Under the pieces are notes generated by a model that ran no database searches, was not told where the DNA came from, and saw only the letters and a list, made by a program, of their open reading frames with translations. Source: Anisodus tanguticus (Eukaryota > Streptophyta > Magnoliopsida > Solanales > Solanaceae). From it: 64,000 bases of DNA. Numbering within the stretch: the stretch's first letter is position 1; every line of letters begins with the position of its first letter. Positions 34,695 through 47,038 of this stretch are shown here, one piece after another. Position numbers and translations under genes: made by a program. The stretch covers positions 19,480,142-19,544,141 of the forward strand of contig CM067555.1 in NCBI GenBank assembly GCA_034509755.1, in the 5' to 3' direction.

Positions 34695-35155
34695 CTCTCA
34701 ACTTTGTGAACAACCTCCAATTCCATCTTATCATGTAAATACACCGAACTTTTTGCCTTGTTCGTCAACTTCCAAAAGCATGTTCATATTTCAGTCAACA
34801 CATTCATAATCAACTACAAAAGAGATCTCACATGAAGATGAGAAGATGATAGTATCATCTGCATAGACCAAATGGTTTATTTTTAGACTCCATTTAGGCA
34901 AATCATAGCATCACAAGTTGTAATGCAATGAATTTAAACCCCTTGACAACACTTCAGCTACTAAGACAAAAATGGTAGGTGACAATGGATCACCCTTTTT
35001 GACACCCCTAGGCTATTAATAAGCACTGAGTACCAATTATTTCCCATTATTTCATAGATCAGGTTAATGAACATCTCATAGAATCCCATACTCCTTAAAA
35101 AGAGGATTAGAAACTTACTCTTGTGAAGAATCTTGATAAACCCCTCCAAAATCTC
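34695..35155 (-). mobile_element. L1-type LINE reverse transcriptase fragment
   Basis: The minus strand reads GEILEGFIKILHKSKF, RSMGFYEMFINLIYEIMGNN and WYSVLINS, then after breaks YADDTIIFSSS with the catalytic YADD motif intact at about 34858-34870, and further on VLTEI. This is the palm region of plant L1 reverse transcriptase. Both ends are cut, and stops break the frame. Confidence 0.75.
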
Positions 35156-35159
35156 CCCA

Positions 35160-35880
35160 AACTAAGGTCCCAAACTTCAAATATGAGAATGAATGTTTGA
35201 GATCATTTTAGGAAATAAAAATCACGGGACACGGTGCCTTTATCGCGATCGTAAGACCTACATCGCGATCATGAAGGCTAAAACTCAACCCGACCCATTT
35301 ACTCATCTCAATCGTGATGCTAACCATCGTGATTACAGAGCTTAGTCATACAACTCAACACGATTACAACCTGCTCTACGCGATCGTGTAGAACAAAACC
35401 AACAACACACCCGATTTTTCTGGTATGCTCCAAACTTGAAATTGACCCTCGAAATTTATCCGGAACCTTAGGACATAAATCAAATATGCAAACTAGTCCT
35501 AAAATATGCAACGAACTACTCACGCGGTCAAAACAGTCATACGGGGTCCAATTCTCTTAAAAGCTAAATTTTCAATTGTCCAAAGTACCCCTCGAGTCCC
35601 TCGAGAATCAAACCAATGACTCTACTAAGTCATAAATGACATTCTGGATCTAATGGAGTCGACAAAACTTCGAAAAAGACTCATTTACCATGATGTCGAC
35701 TTTGGTCATCCTCATCTTTTCTTTAACTTAAAAATTTCCAAAAGTACATTTTCTTACTAAAAACTCACCCGAATACCTCGGGAACTGCGCCACCCATCCC
35801 CGCAAGTCAAATATATCATAAAGAAGCTAGGAAAATAGTCATGTAGGAAATAATAGACAAAGTAACCAAAATGATTGTTT
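35160..35880. repeat. Gypsy LTR-like fragment with CGCGATCG words
   Basis: 'ttatcgcgatcgtaag', 'catcgcgatcatg', 'caatcgtgatgc' and 'tacgcgatcgtgtag' occur at 35240-35390. Then comes a segment with 'ccggaacctta..acataaatcaaatatgcaaactagtcctaaaatatg' style words and 'cccgaatacctcgggaactgcgcc', typical of Solanaceae gypsy LTRs. Ends not resolved. Confidence 0.45.
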
Positions 35881-36012
35881 ACCCGTAAAAGATGGGGTCG
35901 AAATGCATTTTGTTCTTTGTATTCAATAAGTATTGCATGACCGAATAATTCAAGGAAGGGAGGACTGCGGGGAGGGTCAATTTAAGTAGATGACTCGTCG
36001 GACGGTCGGAGT

Positions 36013-36470
36013 ACGGTACAGTTAAATTTGTATACATGGTCAATGACACGTGAATCTCAAATGACTAATTTGGAAATATATCAAATAATGTATAATGCAA
36101 ATTAGTAATATTAAGACAAAGTAAAGAAATAGTTAGCCTGAGCCTCGTATTAGGTTCTTGGCAAAGCCTTCAACTAGTATAAACGCACAAGAATTGAGAG
36201 TAATATTGATAAGTATATTGTAATAACTTTTATATGATGATCTTACAATGGAAAATTGTGTCCTATTTATACATGATCTCCCGAGTACGCTTCCCACGAA
36301 ATATGTTCTTATTAATACAAGAGAATGAATGTTGTAATAATTAGACAATTATTATCTTCATAAATGTCACTAACGCTCCGTTAGAAGATGTGAGATCGGA
36401 CTTGGTAATGGCCACATGTTGGGATTCAAACCATTCACTTGATCTTTATGGTCACGGTACCTCGCACCCT
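36013..36470 (-). repeat. Gypsy LTR, minus orientation, homologous to 47388-47847
   Basis: Its reverse complement aligns from end to end with the plus-strand LTR at 47388-47847, sharing 'tgacatttatgaaga.aataatt.tctaattatta', 'gtataaataggacaca', 'ccattgtaagatcatcatat' and 'ttactt.gtcttaatattac' segments. The TATA box (TATAAATAGG on the minus strand) is near 36269-36278. Together with the plus copy it forms an inverted pair about 11 kb apart around the EXO70 gene. Confidence 0.75.
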
Positions 36471-36559
36471 TACAATGCCCCGATACTACTCATTCTCCAT
36501 CGGTAGCACCAGAAGCTGACATGGATCCGATTCATTAACAGTTGCCACGTGTCATGACA

Positions 36560-37260
36560 TAATTCGCCATTCTGTATTATATGAATTTTGCCTTATACAA
36601 ATAGTCCCCACATTTTCCAAATGTGTCTTTCGCGCGCTCGGGAAATTGATCTAAATTGACAACCAATCAAAACTCCTCGATTTAGCAGGAGAATCAAAAG
36701 ATAACAACCATTCATTTTACTATATCGATTGTAACCACATTGAAATGATGGCGACTTTCCGACTCCCCTCGATTGAAGGAAGACTATAGAATTATGATGA
36801 GGCATGCCGTTTCATCTCATCTACTCTGACACGCACGTGAAACCTGATGAACGGTCACCGATTTGTATCCATCACATTGATTCCCCCTTGTAATGATGAC
36901 TTCACAACTCTTATAAATAGGAGTTTTCCAACGGAATTCAATCACTTCGCCATTCATCTTCCCGTCGAACTAAAATTTCTTAAAGCTTTTAGTTAGCAAT
37001 TTCTTTTCTCAGCCGGCCTAAAAAAATGTATAATCTCTCTACTAGCAACAACACTCCGTCTAACACCAGGGGAACCCTAACCCCCCAAGAAGAAGCATAA
37101 CCCTGTCAGAATCCTTCTGTCTCACTCGTTATACAGAATACATGGTAATTCGACCATGACCTTCGAGAAAAACCAATCTCCAAGGTTCTGGACGGTGGTC
37201 AAGATTCTCCTTCCATCGAATACAAAACCAGAATTACCATTGATATGCTTCCATTAGTAA
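36560..37260 (+). repeat. Retroelement promoter and leader with a dead short ORF
   Basis: TATAAATAG at 36912-36920 is followed about 110 bp later by an ATG (37026) opening MYNLSTSNNTPSNTRG and a stop shortly after. Past the stop, frames continue (EKPISKVLDGGQDSP, ITIDMLPLVKADCR), so a longer ORF once existed. I associate this text with a gypsy-type accessory ORF in Nicotiana, but that is memory, not proof. It is cut off by the RTE LINE at about 37340. Confidence 0.45.
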
Positions 37261-37339
37261 AAGCTGACTGCCGTTAGACAAAGATTGAGGTCCTAATTAT
37301 TGGTGAGAACGAAAGGACAACTTCCTACAAGCAAGGGTA

Positions 37340-38430
37340 TTCTTTTGTCGTAGGGAGAGGAAGAGAGTCTTACATATAGTTTTCATCGACCTCGAGAAGG
37401 CATATGACAAAGTTCCTAGGGAGGTTTTATTGAGATGTTTGGAGGTGTACCTATGGCGTAAACTAGGGCGATCAAGGATATGTATGATGGATCCAATACT
37501 AGGGTACGGACAATAGGACGAGACTTGGAGAACTTTTCAGTGATGATGGGGTTGCACCATGGATCAACTCTTAGTCCATTCTTATTTGTCTTGGTGATGG
37601 ATGGACTGACGTGACAAATCTAAAAGGAGGTGCCATAGTGTATGTTATTCGCATATGACATAGTCCTGATTTATAAGACTCGCGGTGGAGTGAACGCTAA
37701 GCTGGAGGTTTGGAGACAAACTCTAGAGTCTAAAGGGTTCAACCTGAATAGGACCAAGACAGAATACTTGGAGTGCAAGTTCAGTAACGGGAGCAACATT
37801 GAGACAGGCGTGGAGGTGAGGCTTGATACTCAGGTCATTCTAAAAAAATGAAGCTTCAAGTACATCGGGTCTATTATCCAAAGGGATAGAGATATTGATG
37901 ACGATGTCACACATCATATTGGGACATGGTGGATGAAATGGAGGCTCGTATATGGAGTCTTATGTGACAAAAGGGTACCACCTAAACTTAAAGGCAAGTT
38001 CTATAGGGTGGTGGTTAGACCAACTATGTTGTATGGGGTAGAGTGTTGACCATTCAAGACTTCGCATATCCAAAAGATGAAAGTTGTAGAGATGGGGATG
38101 CTGAGATAGATGTGTCGGCATACAAGGAGGGATAAGATTAGAAATGATGTTATCCGGGATAGAGTGGGAATGGCCTCGATGGAGGATAATATGCGGGAAG
38201 CGAGGTTGATATAGTTTGGACATGTGCAAATGAGAGACACAAATGCCCAATGCAGAGGTGTGAGAGGTTGGCTAGGGAAGGGTTCAAGAGGGGTATAGGT
38301 AGGCCGAATAAGTATTTGGAGAGGTGATTAGACGAAATATGGCGTAGGTGTAACTTACTGAGGACATGACCTTAGATAGGGAGTTGTGGAGGACACGGAT
38401 TAGGATAGAAGGGTAGTAGGTAGTCGAGCG
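37340..38430 (+). mobile_element. RTE-type LINE reverse transcriptase, decayed
   Basis: Frames read VFIDLEKAYDKVPREVLLRC, the RT palm with the first Asp; then GLHHGSTLSPFLFVLVMDGL; then MLFAYDIVLIYKTRGGVNAK, where the expected Phe-Ala-Asp-Asp is Phe-Ala-Tyr-Asp; then KTEYLECKF and an RTE tail (KMKVVEMGMLR, VGMASMEDNMREARL). The longest intact piece is 37642-37851. At least six stops or shifts are present. Copying target DNA would need the lost aspartate, so the element is dead. It interrupts retroelement DNA on both sides. Confidence 0.85.
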
Positions 38431-38599
38431 TAGTCCTACTTACGCTTGCAAACTGATAGTTGTAGTGTTTTTATTGTAGGTCCGCTTAGCCTATCATACT
38501 AATAGGCACATTATTACTTTAGTTGTAGTTCTTATCCTATTCGGATCTATGCTCGGGGCTAGAAATACATCCACGAGCTTGGACCGAAAGGTAAAGGCG

Positions 38600-40129
38600 A
38601 GATGATTTTTTGAAAAATGGGAAGGTGTGAAAACCCGGAGGTATTTATCGGCAGAGCTAGGTTCTTAGAGATTTAGCATCACCGAAAAGGCATTCGAAGT
38701 CCTCTTGCCAGAAGGTAGGTGCCGGGTTCGATGATGATTCAGGCTGAGGAGTGGAAGTTCTTTGTTGTTTTGTCAACGACTCCTCATCCATTGCTTCGTC
38801 ATCATCGAAATGATGACGGCCATTGGCTCGGTATGTGCCGGTACGGTGGCAGAAGTTGGCACGGTACCGGAGGAAGGTACGGCAACTTCCGCAGCAGCAG
38901 TTTCTTTAACTTTGGAAAAACAAATTTCTTTCAAAGTAGTTGTATTCTTTGCTCCGGAAGAGCCATATATTTTCGGTTCTTTTCCTCTTTGAAAATGCCT
39001 AGGGAGACTTTGGAGGCTTAGAAGATGTATTTTTCTTCATTACTTCAGTGATATGATGAACGGATGTCGCCGAATCAAGTATCGGGTTTTTAAGAATTGG
39101 AGCGACCACAAATGTCCTTCGGACTGAGGTGCCTTTTGGCAAACATGAACATTGAAAAGAATGGTGAAAATATGCAAAAGAAAATTGAAAAAAAGGGGGA
39201 GTTCAGAGGATACTAACCCTGGTTTTGAGCTTTCCATCTGGTTTTAGAGAGTACTTTCCACGTCCGGTTTTTGTGTGGACAAGTGTTTATAATATTTTCA
39301 ACCCAAGTGTGAAGGTTCTCGATGAAAGTCGGAGTCCAACGAATTGCTGAGAAGGTGATGAAGTAAATTTAGGCTAAACCATCAATTGAAGGTATGCAGA
39401 AGGAAAAAGAAGGGATATGGTACTTACGATTTAAATTTCATTCCTCCGGAAAAGGCATGGACCTTGCCAGAATGATTTTAGCGGTAGGAAGCGCGACAAA
39501 ATACTCCATCCAACCTCGGTCTCAATCTTCGTCAATGCTGGAGAGGATGAGAAATTTTCCTCGTTTTGAGATTTGGATGATCCCGCCATGAAAAAACCTT
39601 GGAACGTATAATCGGATCAGATGATCCAAGGTAAAAAATTCTTCAACCTCATTGGCCAGAAATCGAAGGCAAGTTACGGCCCTCTAGACGGACGGACCAA
39701 TTTGTGCAAGACACAAGTTGTAGGTCTTGCATATTTCTAGGATCACGTTGTCGATCGGAGGGTAAAACTTGAAGGTAAAAGGGTAGGTGTAAACATTGGA
39801 GTACCCAGACCTATAGGTGATAACATCCTCGTGCGGGCCGGGTATAATGATCCTGGAGATACCGGCCCAATCGTAATCTTTCCGAACTTTGTCGAGAACC
39901 GAAGGATTTATAGAGGTAGGATATTTTTTAGCCTCTTCACCTCGTTCAGATATTGAAGTGATGGCTCGAACAACAAACTCATCAAATTGAAAGGTAGATG
40001 GGATTATGTCAAAAGCTCTGGGCTCAACGGCAGCCTGGGCCTCAGGGGACTCACCGGCGCCGGTGGCGTCATCGGTGGTGAAGTTACCGGAGAAGAATGT
40101 CTTGAAGATGAGCGAGTGGTTTTTGCCAT
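38600..40129 (-). pseudogene. Gypsy-associated plant transposon ORF (accessory ORF1 type), broken
   Basis: From Met at 40129 the frame reads MAKTTRSSSRHSSPVTSP, then EPRAFDIIPSTFQFDEF, NPSVLDKVRKDYDWAG, YSNVYTYPFTFKFYPP and LAQIGPSV, where a TAG (39686-39684) stands at a position that is probably Trp. It continues past the stop with TCLRFLANEVEEFFTLDHLI and FLILSSIDEDRGWMEYF. This matches the 'putative plant transposon protein' domain found as an extra ORF in Solanaceae gypsy elements. Its function is not established. A TATA box lies 160 bp upstream, with an unusual short-period leader between. Confidence 0.65.
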
Positions 40130-40285
40130 GATGAAAAAGATTTAAAGGTTTGAAGATTTAAAGGTATGAAGGTTCGAAGATCTTGTGATTTGAAGGTTTG
40201 GAGATTTGAACTAGGAAAAGTAAGAACAGATAAGTAGATTTGAGAAAGGGATTTGCAGAAGTGGAAAATAGAAGAGAATGGGAAG

Positions 40286-40294
40286 ATTTTATAG
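40286..40294 (-). promoter_or_regulatory. TATA box of the accessory ORF transcript
   Basis: The minus strand reads CTATAAAAT, about 157 bp before the ATG at 40129. The leader in between (40140-40210) is made of 'cttcaaatcttcaaacctt' style near-repeats. Confidence 0.55.
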
Positions 40295-40399
40295 GCGTTT
40301 TCAGTCAACATTGCGAAACCTTACGGTATACCAACCAAAGAGACGGTGCAATCAGAAGACGACACAAGTCTGAATTTGCAAAGTGATAAGACATGAGTC

Positions 40400-41150
40400 A
40401 GGGTTTGGAGAAGAGAAAACATTTCATTTCCCGCCCATTTCAGAGTATTTTGAAAAGAAAGCTTGCAAGGGAAGACATCAGAGGAATCATTTTCACTTTA
40501 GGTTACTTCGGTAAACTTTTGTCCGAAAAGTATAGGGACTATCTGTGTACGATGAAAACCGGCACGACCTGTGGCAAGATTTGAATATGGAATTCAAAGT
40601 AAGCAACAAGGTTTCAAGCCGGATGCAAATAGCTCTGGGGTAGATCGGAGGGCCAGACAAGATCGGATAGCAGCCGAACCAGTTGGCGCCGGATGGGGAG
40701 AGGAGAATGGCATGTACCTGTTCCAGATATGGCGCCAGCCATTACTTTTCACTCATTAATAGGCCATAATTGGCATTTATTTTATTTGATTTTAGAGGGA
40801 ATCTCAATCATTAATGCCTTGATTCATAGCTATAAAAGGAGTTCAACCTTCATGTTGGAAGGACATCTAATTCTCATTATTCACACTTGTACGATTTTAC
40901 TTAGAACAATTACAGTCATTAGCTCTCATTATTGGCTTGAACCCGTAGCAATTTAGCTAAGGACCGGAGCAATTTTGCTAAGAAGTTTCAATCAAGCTTA
41001 CTGCATTATAGACCAATTGTCCTACTTATCACTTACTTTTATTTGCTTATTGTTAATTGCCTGTCATTTTATACTACAAATCGATCCACATATTCTTAAC
41101 ATCACTTACAAATTTCACCGAACCTTTTTTGAGGTAAACAAAAGTTTTCT
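40400..41150 (+). repeat. Gypsy LTR fragment with promoter, plus orientation
   Basis: TATAAAAG at 40831-40838 is followed by 'ctaattctcattattcacacttgtac' type leader and 'catattcttaacatcacttac' near 41090. This layout (TATA, short leader, CT-rich U5) is that of an LTR U3-R-U5. Neither end is defined. The family is uncertain. Confidence 0.45.
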
Positions 41151-43227
41151 TTGATCTAATGAATTTTTGAAAGTGACATGTTTGAACCGTGAAGCAATCA
41201 GGTATAATTATCTGACGATAGAAAATATGTTAATTAAATAGTCAATTATTGAAAATAGTACGATGACATCAACCCACCACAAACTTAAAGACTTAAGGAC
41301 AAAGGTGATAGTGTTCTTTTCTACTCCTAAAATTTGTATACTCTAAATTAAAAAAGAAAAGAAAAGAAAATAAAATAAAATAACTATGTAATAAAACGAA
41401 ACAAGTGAGAAAATAACTGGAATGGTGGCTGATAAGCAAGGTGGTAAAAGAGATGAGGTAAACGATTTCATATGAATTTTGTGCTTTCACTTTCCATGAC
41501 ATCTAACTGTTGGGTCCTATTTCTTGTTTCTTGAATAATAAAATAATAATATCATACTCGTTAGAAAAGTCAAAAACTAAGGATAAGAAATTAATGTTTA
41601 CAAATAACAGGTGCCAAATCAGACAGTACACAATTTTGGTATCATAATGAGGAAATTAACTAAATTACATGTATTGTTTTGGGAGATTTAGTTTTATAGT
41701 ATGTTACAGATGTTATTTTAGTTATATAATGCTTTTAATTGAAAATTGTTAAGAAAATAACACAAGATATCTATAATTAAAAAATGACACTCATTGTCAC
41801 GATAATAATTTATTCATTTATTCACTTCTTCATATATTGGCATCAATTACGAAAAATCCTGCTTGCGCCACTAAAAGAAATAAGTTCTTGTACAAAATAT
41901 AATGATATATATATATATATATATGTTTTCCTAATGTCCAGCTAGCATAACGACTTCGTTAGATGACTGCTAACGTTTCTTTGCAATTCTGTCTATGATA
42001 CGATAAACATGTTTTCGTCATGCCTTATTTGTAACTTTTGTTTTTTTTCTTAGTCATCGGGTTACTTCGAAAAAACGAAAACTGCTAATATTTGACTTTT
42101 TTCATGAGTATTATTAAAAGACAAATATAAGACTGAAGATATATTCCTATATTTCAGCGACCAACATTATAATCCGTTATCATTTGTTTGTAATTTTCTT
42201 CTTGCTTATTAACTATCAATTTTGTTCATATTTTCCTTATTTATTTATCTTTAATCTTAGCTAAGTAGTAATTAATATGACTAAAATCTAAAAAAGAAAC
42301 TTATCGGTCAAAACAACTTGCAGTAAGAAAATTTGACTGGAAATAATTTTTTATTCAGCTCCAATATGTTTGGCACACAATGTTTATTAAACCACAACTT
42401 CACCAAATTTTTAAGTGAAATAATAAGACCAGCGTACATTAATTAACTTTACTATTTTTATTTTTTTTTAGAAACTGAGAAACTATAGAAAAAATAGACT
42501 TAAGCAACTTTTCTCATAAATGTAGGCTGTGTTATGGGAAGCAAAAAGAAAAAAGAAAGAGAAAATATTTTTGGAACGAATATATGTAAGGAGAGTTATA
42601 TATTTTATATCTCACGAATTGTAAAACTATTTTTAATGCATTAACATCATGAAACATATGCAATTGAATATCAAGTCATATTATCAACTCACCAAATAAA
42701 CCATTCTATAATATTTCTTTGACATTTAAAGCATTTACTCATGTGACAAAAACAATATTCTTATAGATGACATGTATGTACGTATATCTCATATAGATTC
42801 TTTTCTAGCATCTCACATAGATGACTAGAAAATAAAATGTCAAAAAACACCAAGTAATTTAAATATCAATAACGTAAAAAAAATTGTATTTCCTCTGACT
42901 TGGAACTTGAATCCGAATTTATTTTAATTCATTTTTAGGAAATTATATTCCTATCGAATTATTTTATTCTGAATCCTTTTTTTTTGTTAAATATATAGTC
43001 CAAGTTGAGGTAATTTCTAGATCCTTTCAATTTCTTAAACTTAAATACAACGAATCGAGACATAACTCATAAGCAACAGAAAAACTTATAATAGTATATA
43101 ACTATAAGCTATAACTGTAAAATGTGAATATATGAATAATTCAAAACTCCTTGTTATTGAAGAAACGTGTGAATTATACCTTTTGAATAATTCAAACTCC
43201 TCAATGATCCTACATGTAATGCCATGT
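41151..43227. other. Intergenic DNA upstream of EXO70
   Basis: Strongly AT-rich, with no frame above 69 codons. 41400-41520 is a diverged duplicate of 47000-47040 plus 47225-47330. A short (AT)n microsatellite is at 41903-41925. Nothing else is recognised. Confidence 0.5.
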
Positions 43228-43310
43228 CACGCGTGAGAGTCAAACGCTCATTTTTTACTCCCATAAGTCCAATACAATTTGCCCGCCTCACATTTTGCTC
43301 TCTATATATA
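43228..43310 (+). promoter_or_regulatory. EXO70 core promoter: CACGCGTG, W-box core and TATA box
   Basis: TATATATA at 43303-43310 sits about 170 bp before the chosen ATG. The palindrome CACGCGTG (43228-43235) is a CGCG/ABRE-like element of the kind bound by CAMTA or bZIP factors, and GTCAA (43239-43243) is a W-box core for WRKY factors. Such sites suggest calcium or stress control, which would suit an H-clade EXO70, but this is motif-based inference. Confidence 0.5.
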
Positions 43311-43477
43311 CCCCCCTCTAACCGCCATGAAAATCCATCAAAATACTTCCAATCATAAAACACTATACTCTTCCTTCTTCATCCAAAATATCATAAACCA
43401 AATACTCAAAATATTGAATATTTTTTCTCTTGCGTTTTGAATTGATAAGTTCGATACAGATAATAAATAATAAAAAT

Positions 43478-45385
43478 ATGCCGAGAAAGGGGATGAGAAC
43501 TCTGAATTGGTTTTCTCCAAAACATTCAACAAGTGATAGTACTTCTCCATCTACTTCACAATTCTCTTCTCCTTCGCATTTCGCATTTTTGCCATCGCGA
43601 CCGAGTTTTTCAGAAGCGGTGATCGATCAGACGATTGAGATGGCGGAGCCAATGATCACGAAATGGGACCCTGACACTACTACGTTCGCGAAAGTGACTT
43701 CTCTGTTCTATGAGAACAGAAAAGAAGCCAAGGATTTCATCAAGTGTGTGAATAATTTGCAAAAGGCGATGCACTTTCACGCAAGTGAGAATTCGAGATC
43801 CGATAAGCTTGTTCGTGCTCAATCTCTGATGCAAATTGCGATGAAACGACTCCAGAAGGAGTTTTACCAGATACTATCGATAAATAGAGCACATTTGGAT
43901 CCGGAATCTATATCCACCGTGTCTTCTCGTACTTCAATAAGTACTCGATCGAGCACTTCTGAATTCGACGTTGAGGATGATGATAATGATAGTGCTTCAA
44001 TTAATGCATGTGAGTCTATTACTGAAGTTGAGGATATTTCTATTGTCATAATGGCGGATTTAAGATTGATTGCAGAGTGTATGATCTCTTCTGGCTATAC
44101 GAAAGAATGCTTGAAGATTTACAATGTTATACGTAAATCGATCATCGATGAAGGCATTTATAGACTCGGTGTTGAGAAATTGAGTTCTACACAAGTTCAT
44201 AAAATGCACTGGGAAGTTGTTGATCTAAAGATTAAGGATTGGCGTAACGCAATGGATGTAGCTATGAAAATATTGTTCAACGGAGAGAGGATTCTCTGCG
44301 ATCACGTTTTTGCATCCAGTGATGCAATAAGAGAGTCGTGTTTTACTGAAATTTCAAAAGACGGAGCTATTATTCTGTTTAGTTTCCCCGAAATTATAGC
44401 GAAAAACAGCAAAAAGTCGCCGGAAAAAGTGTTCCGTCTGCTCGATATGTACACTTCCATCGCCGAGCAATGGCCGGAGATCGAAACGACATTTTCCTTC
44501 GATTCGGAATCTGCTATCCGATCTCAGGCGTTGATATCACTAGTCAAGCTCGGCGAATCTATTAGGACGGCGTTATCTGAGTTTGAAACTGCTCTACAAA
44601 AGGAATCCTTGAAAACTCCGGTCGCCGGAGGTGGAATTCATCATCTCACACTCGAAGCAATGAATTACATTACTCTACTTGCAGATTACAGCAACGTACT
44701 CTCCGATATCCTGGTCGAGTCTCCTCCACCGGCGAAAGGCTCATTGCCGGAATCATACTTCGGTATCGCTGATTCCCATGAGTCTCCGGCACCGGCGATC
44801 TCACTCCGATTCGCTTGGTTGATTCTCATTCTTCTCTGCAAACTCGACGGCAAAGCAAAGCACTACAAGGATGTATCCCTAGCGTACCTCTTCTTAGCCA
44901 ACAATCTCCGATACGTCGTCGTAAAAGTTCGTTCGACGAATCTCAAGTACTTGCTAGGTGAAAATTGGATATCAAAACAAGAGGGAAAAATCAAACAGTT
45001 TGCGTTGAATTATGAACGGCTAGGATGGAGCCACGTCATTGAATCTCTCCCCCGAGAACCAAATGCTACAATGACTCCACAACAAGTGAAGGAGATTTTC
45101 AAGAGATTTAATTCATCATTTGAGCAAGCTCACCGGAAGCAATCGGTGTGCGTCGTATCAAATAGTAAACTCCGTGATGATTTGAAAGTGTCGATCGCGA
45201 GGAAAATACTTCCGATGTATAGAGAATTTTATAATAAACATAGAGATGTGATGATACATGAGAGACATTCAAGTCATGTGATTAGATTTTCTCCGGAGGA
45301 TGTAGGGCATTACTTGTCCGATTTATTTTTTGGATCGTCAGTTTTGTTATCGCCATCACGTACAACACCATCACGATTACGGTGA
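43478..45385 (+). CDS. EXO70H: Exocyst complex component EXO70, H-clade-like, 635 aa
   Basis: A single uninterrupted exon encodes EXO70, the exocyst subunit that tethers secretory vesicles to the plasma membrane through basic C-terminal residues and phosphoinositides. I chose the Met at 43478 (MPRKGMRTLNWFSPKHS) because this N-terminus is typical of H-clade proteins. An upstream Met at 43430 would add 16 unrelated residues. The N-terminal part (about 1-180) has a Ser/Thr-rich stretch, a helical bundle segment and an acidic DVEDDDND patch (164-171). The Exo70 domain runs from about 245 to 620, with GGGIHHLTLEAMNYITLLAD (384-403), LFLANNLRYVVVKV (471-484) and FSPEDVGHYLSDLFFG (604-619). Length, intronless structure and motifs fit. 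Plants carry many EXO70 paralogues, so the exact number within the H group cannot be given. No break or odd residue is seen. Confidence 0.93.
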   Translation: MPRKGMRTLNWFSPKHSTSDSTSPSTSQFSSPSHFAFLPSRPSFSEAVIDQTIEMAEPMITKWDPDTTTFAKVTSLFYENRKEAKDFIKCVNNLQKAMHFHASENSRSDKLVRAQSLMQIAMKRLQKEFYQILSINRAHLDPESISTVSSRTSISTRSSTSEFDVEDDDNDSASINACESITEVEDISIVIMADLRLIAECMISSGYTKECLKIYNVIRKSIIDEGIYRLGVEKLSSTQVHKMHWEVVDLKIKDWRNAMDVAMKILFNGERILCDHVFASSDAIRESCFTEISKDGAIILFSFPEIIAKNSKKSPEKVFRLLDMYTSIAEQWPEIETTFSFDSESAIRSQALISLVKLGESIRTALSEFETALQKESLKTPVAGGGIHHLTLEAMNYITLLADYSNVLSDILVESPPPAKGSLPESYFGIADSHESPAPAISLRFAWLILILLCKLDGKAKHYKDVSLAYLFLANNLRYVVVKVRSTNLKYLLGENWISKQEGKIKQFALNYERLGWSHVIESLPREPNATMTPQQVKEIFKRFNSSFEQAHRKQSVCVVSNSKLRDDLKVSIARKILPMYREFYNKHRDVMIHERHSSHVIRFSPEDVGHYLSDLFFGSSVLLSPSRTTPSRLR

Positions 45386-47019
45386 AAAGAGAAATATAGT
45401 TATTTATTCATTCTTGTTATCTCTTGTAATTATGTATAATACATGAAATATGATTCATATTAAAAGGTGTATAAACTGCACAAAGTCTTTTGGTGTGTTT
45501 AAAATGGGTGATAAGAATATTTCATTATTTAGGCTATTAAATGCATGCATACAGAAGCAAGATTTTGGAATTCAAAAGTTCAGTTAGTATTATTTTAGAT
45601 GGAGAAATAATAAGTGAGTTCTGTAATGAGTTTTGAGTGTACTGCAATATGAAAAATGTAATGCATATAGCATTTTTGCTTTAAGAAACAAATGTGTTTG
45701 CAGGAATGTGGAGATTTCATTAATTATATTATATATGTTAAGCTTTCTTATTTATTTGATATAAGCAGGTTATATTGCTATTGCTACTAAAAAAACATGA
45801 AATTTTAATGAACGTTCTTGTTATAACACTGTAAAAATATGAGATTTCCTACAGGAAACCGGTTGGGAAACATTTCCACCGCCAATTTTCAGCGACTTTT
45901 TTTTAGTAGTTGATAAAGTGAAAATTTTGTATAGAAAGGAAATTGGTCAATATTTATTGTTTGGTTTTAAATATAAGAAAATTTGGTTCACGTATAGATT
46001 AAAATTTCATGACTTATACAATATTTGGTTTCCGGTATAAAATCAAGCCACAAAATACCATAAACTAAATACTACTAATATAACGTATATATTTATTTAC
46101 CGCACTATATTAAAGGAAAATATTTGACTGCTAGACAGGTTGACAACAAGTTTCATATTCTGTTTCGGTACTCTACAATAAAAACTAACTTCGTCGCTAA
46201 TACATTAGATTAGTGATAAATTTTATTGTTGAGCTACATAATTTATTCATTGCTAATTCATGATTTTTTTAATAGTGGTAGCACATGTATTTATATTACT
46301 ATGAAATTCATAAATGAAATAGTTAATGATAGGGAATTATCATTATTCTTTTTGTAGGGATGAGTTCCTAAGAAAAGCAATATAACATGTCCATATTTCA
46401 AGGTCTGAAAGGGGCGTTAAACGCATAAAAACTCTTGAATACAAAAGAGATGTAAAAATCAGTTCCTTCAAAATCGACAGTCAATCCTATTTTCGATAGG
46501 GGCAGTTGACAATTGAATCCACAATTTATGCATGATTTTTTTCTTAATTGACCTTAAACTAAATCACCCCTTATTTCATGAGTACAACGTCAGCCTATGG
46601 TTATATAATAAGTTCCACAAAGCGAAGTAATACTCCCACTTTTTTGTTCTCCCCATTCTACAAAATATACGTAAGAAAACAGCTTTCAGTTGACATAGAC
46701 TATTTTGAGAGTGGCGCGATATGATAAAAGAGACAAAAAAGTGGGAGTCAGGGCTGACTTCAAAAATATATTAAGCATAATTAAGCTGTCCACTTAATTA
46801 TTTATCTAGTCTTTATTATGGAAAAAGGCGAAACCAAAAGCCTTTGAAAAATCACATTCTAGAAAAAGTTGTCTTATAACAAATCTTGATCTCCAGCTTC
46901 CCTTTATCGCACGTAGTTAGTCAAAAACAATGGATACGCCGTTCTCCATGAACACCAAAAAGTAAAATGTAGTAAACAAATTAGAACGAAACCACAAAGA
47001 AAATGTCAGGAAATAACTA
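45386..47019. other. 3' flank of EXO70 and intergenic DNA
   Basis: AT-rich. 'gtataatacatg' words near 45432 may serve as weak polyadenylation signals. No gene is seen. From about 46960 the sequence resembles 41370-41420. Confidence 0.45.
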
Positions 47020-47038
47020 AAATTGTGGCTGATAACCA

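Noticed and set aside
43430..43477. Upstream Met as the start of EXO70
   Set aside because: The 16 extra residues do not resemble EXO70 N-termini, while the Met at 43478 begins a typical H-clade start and has an A-rich context.
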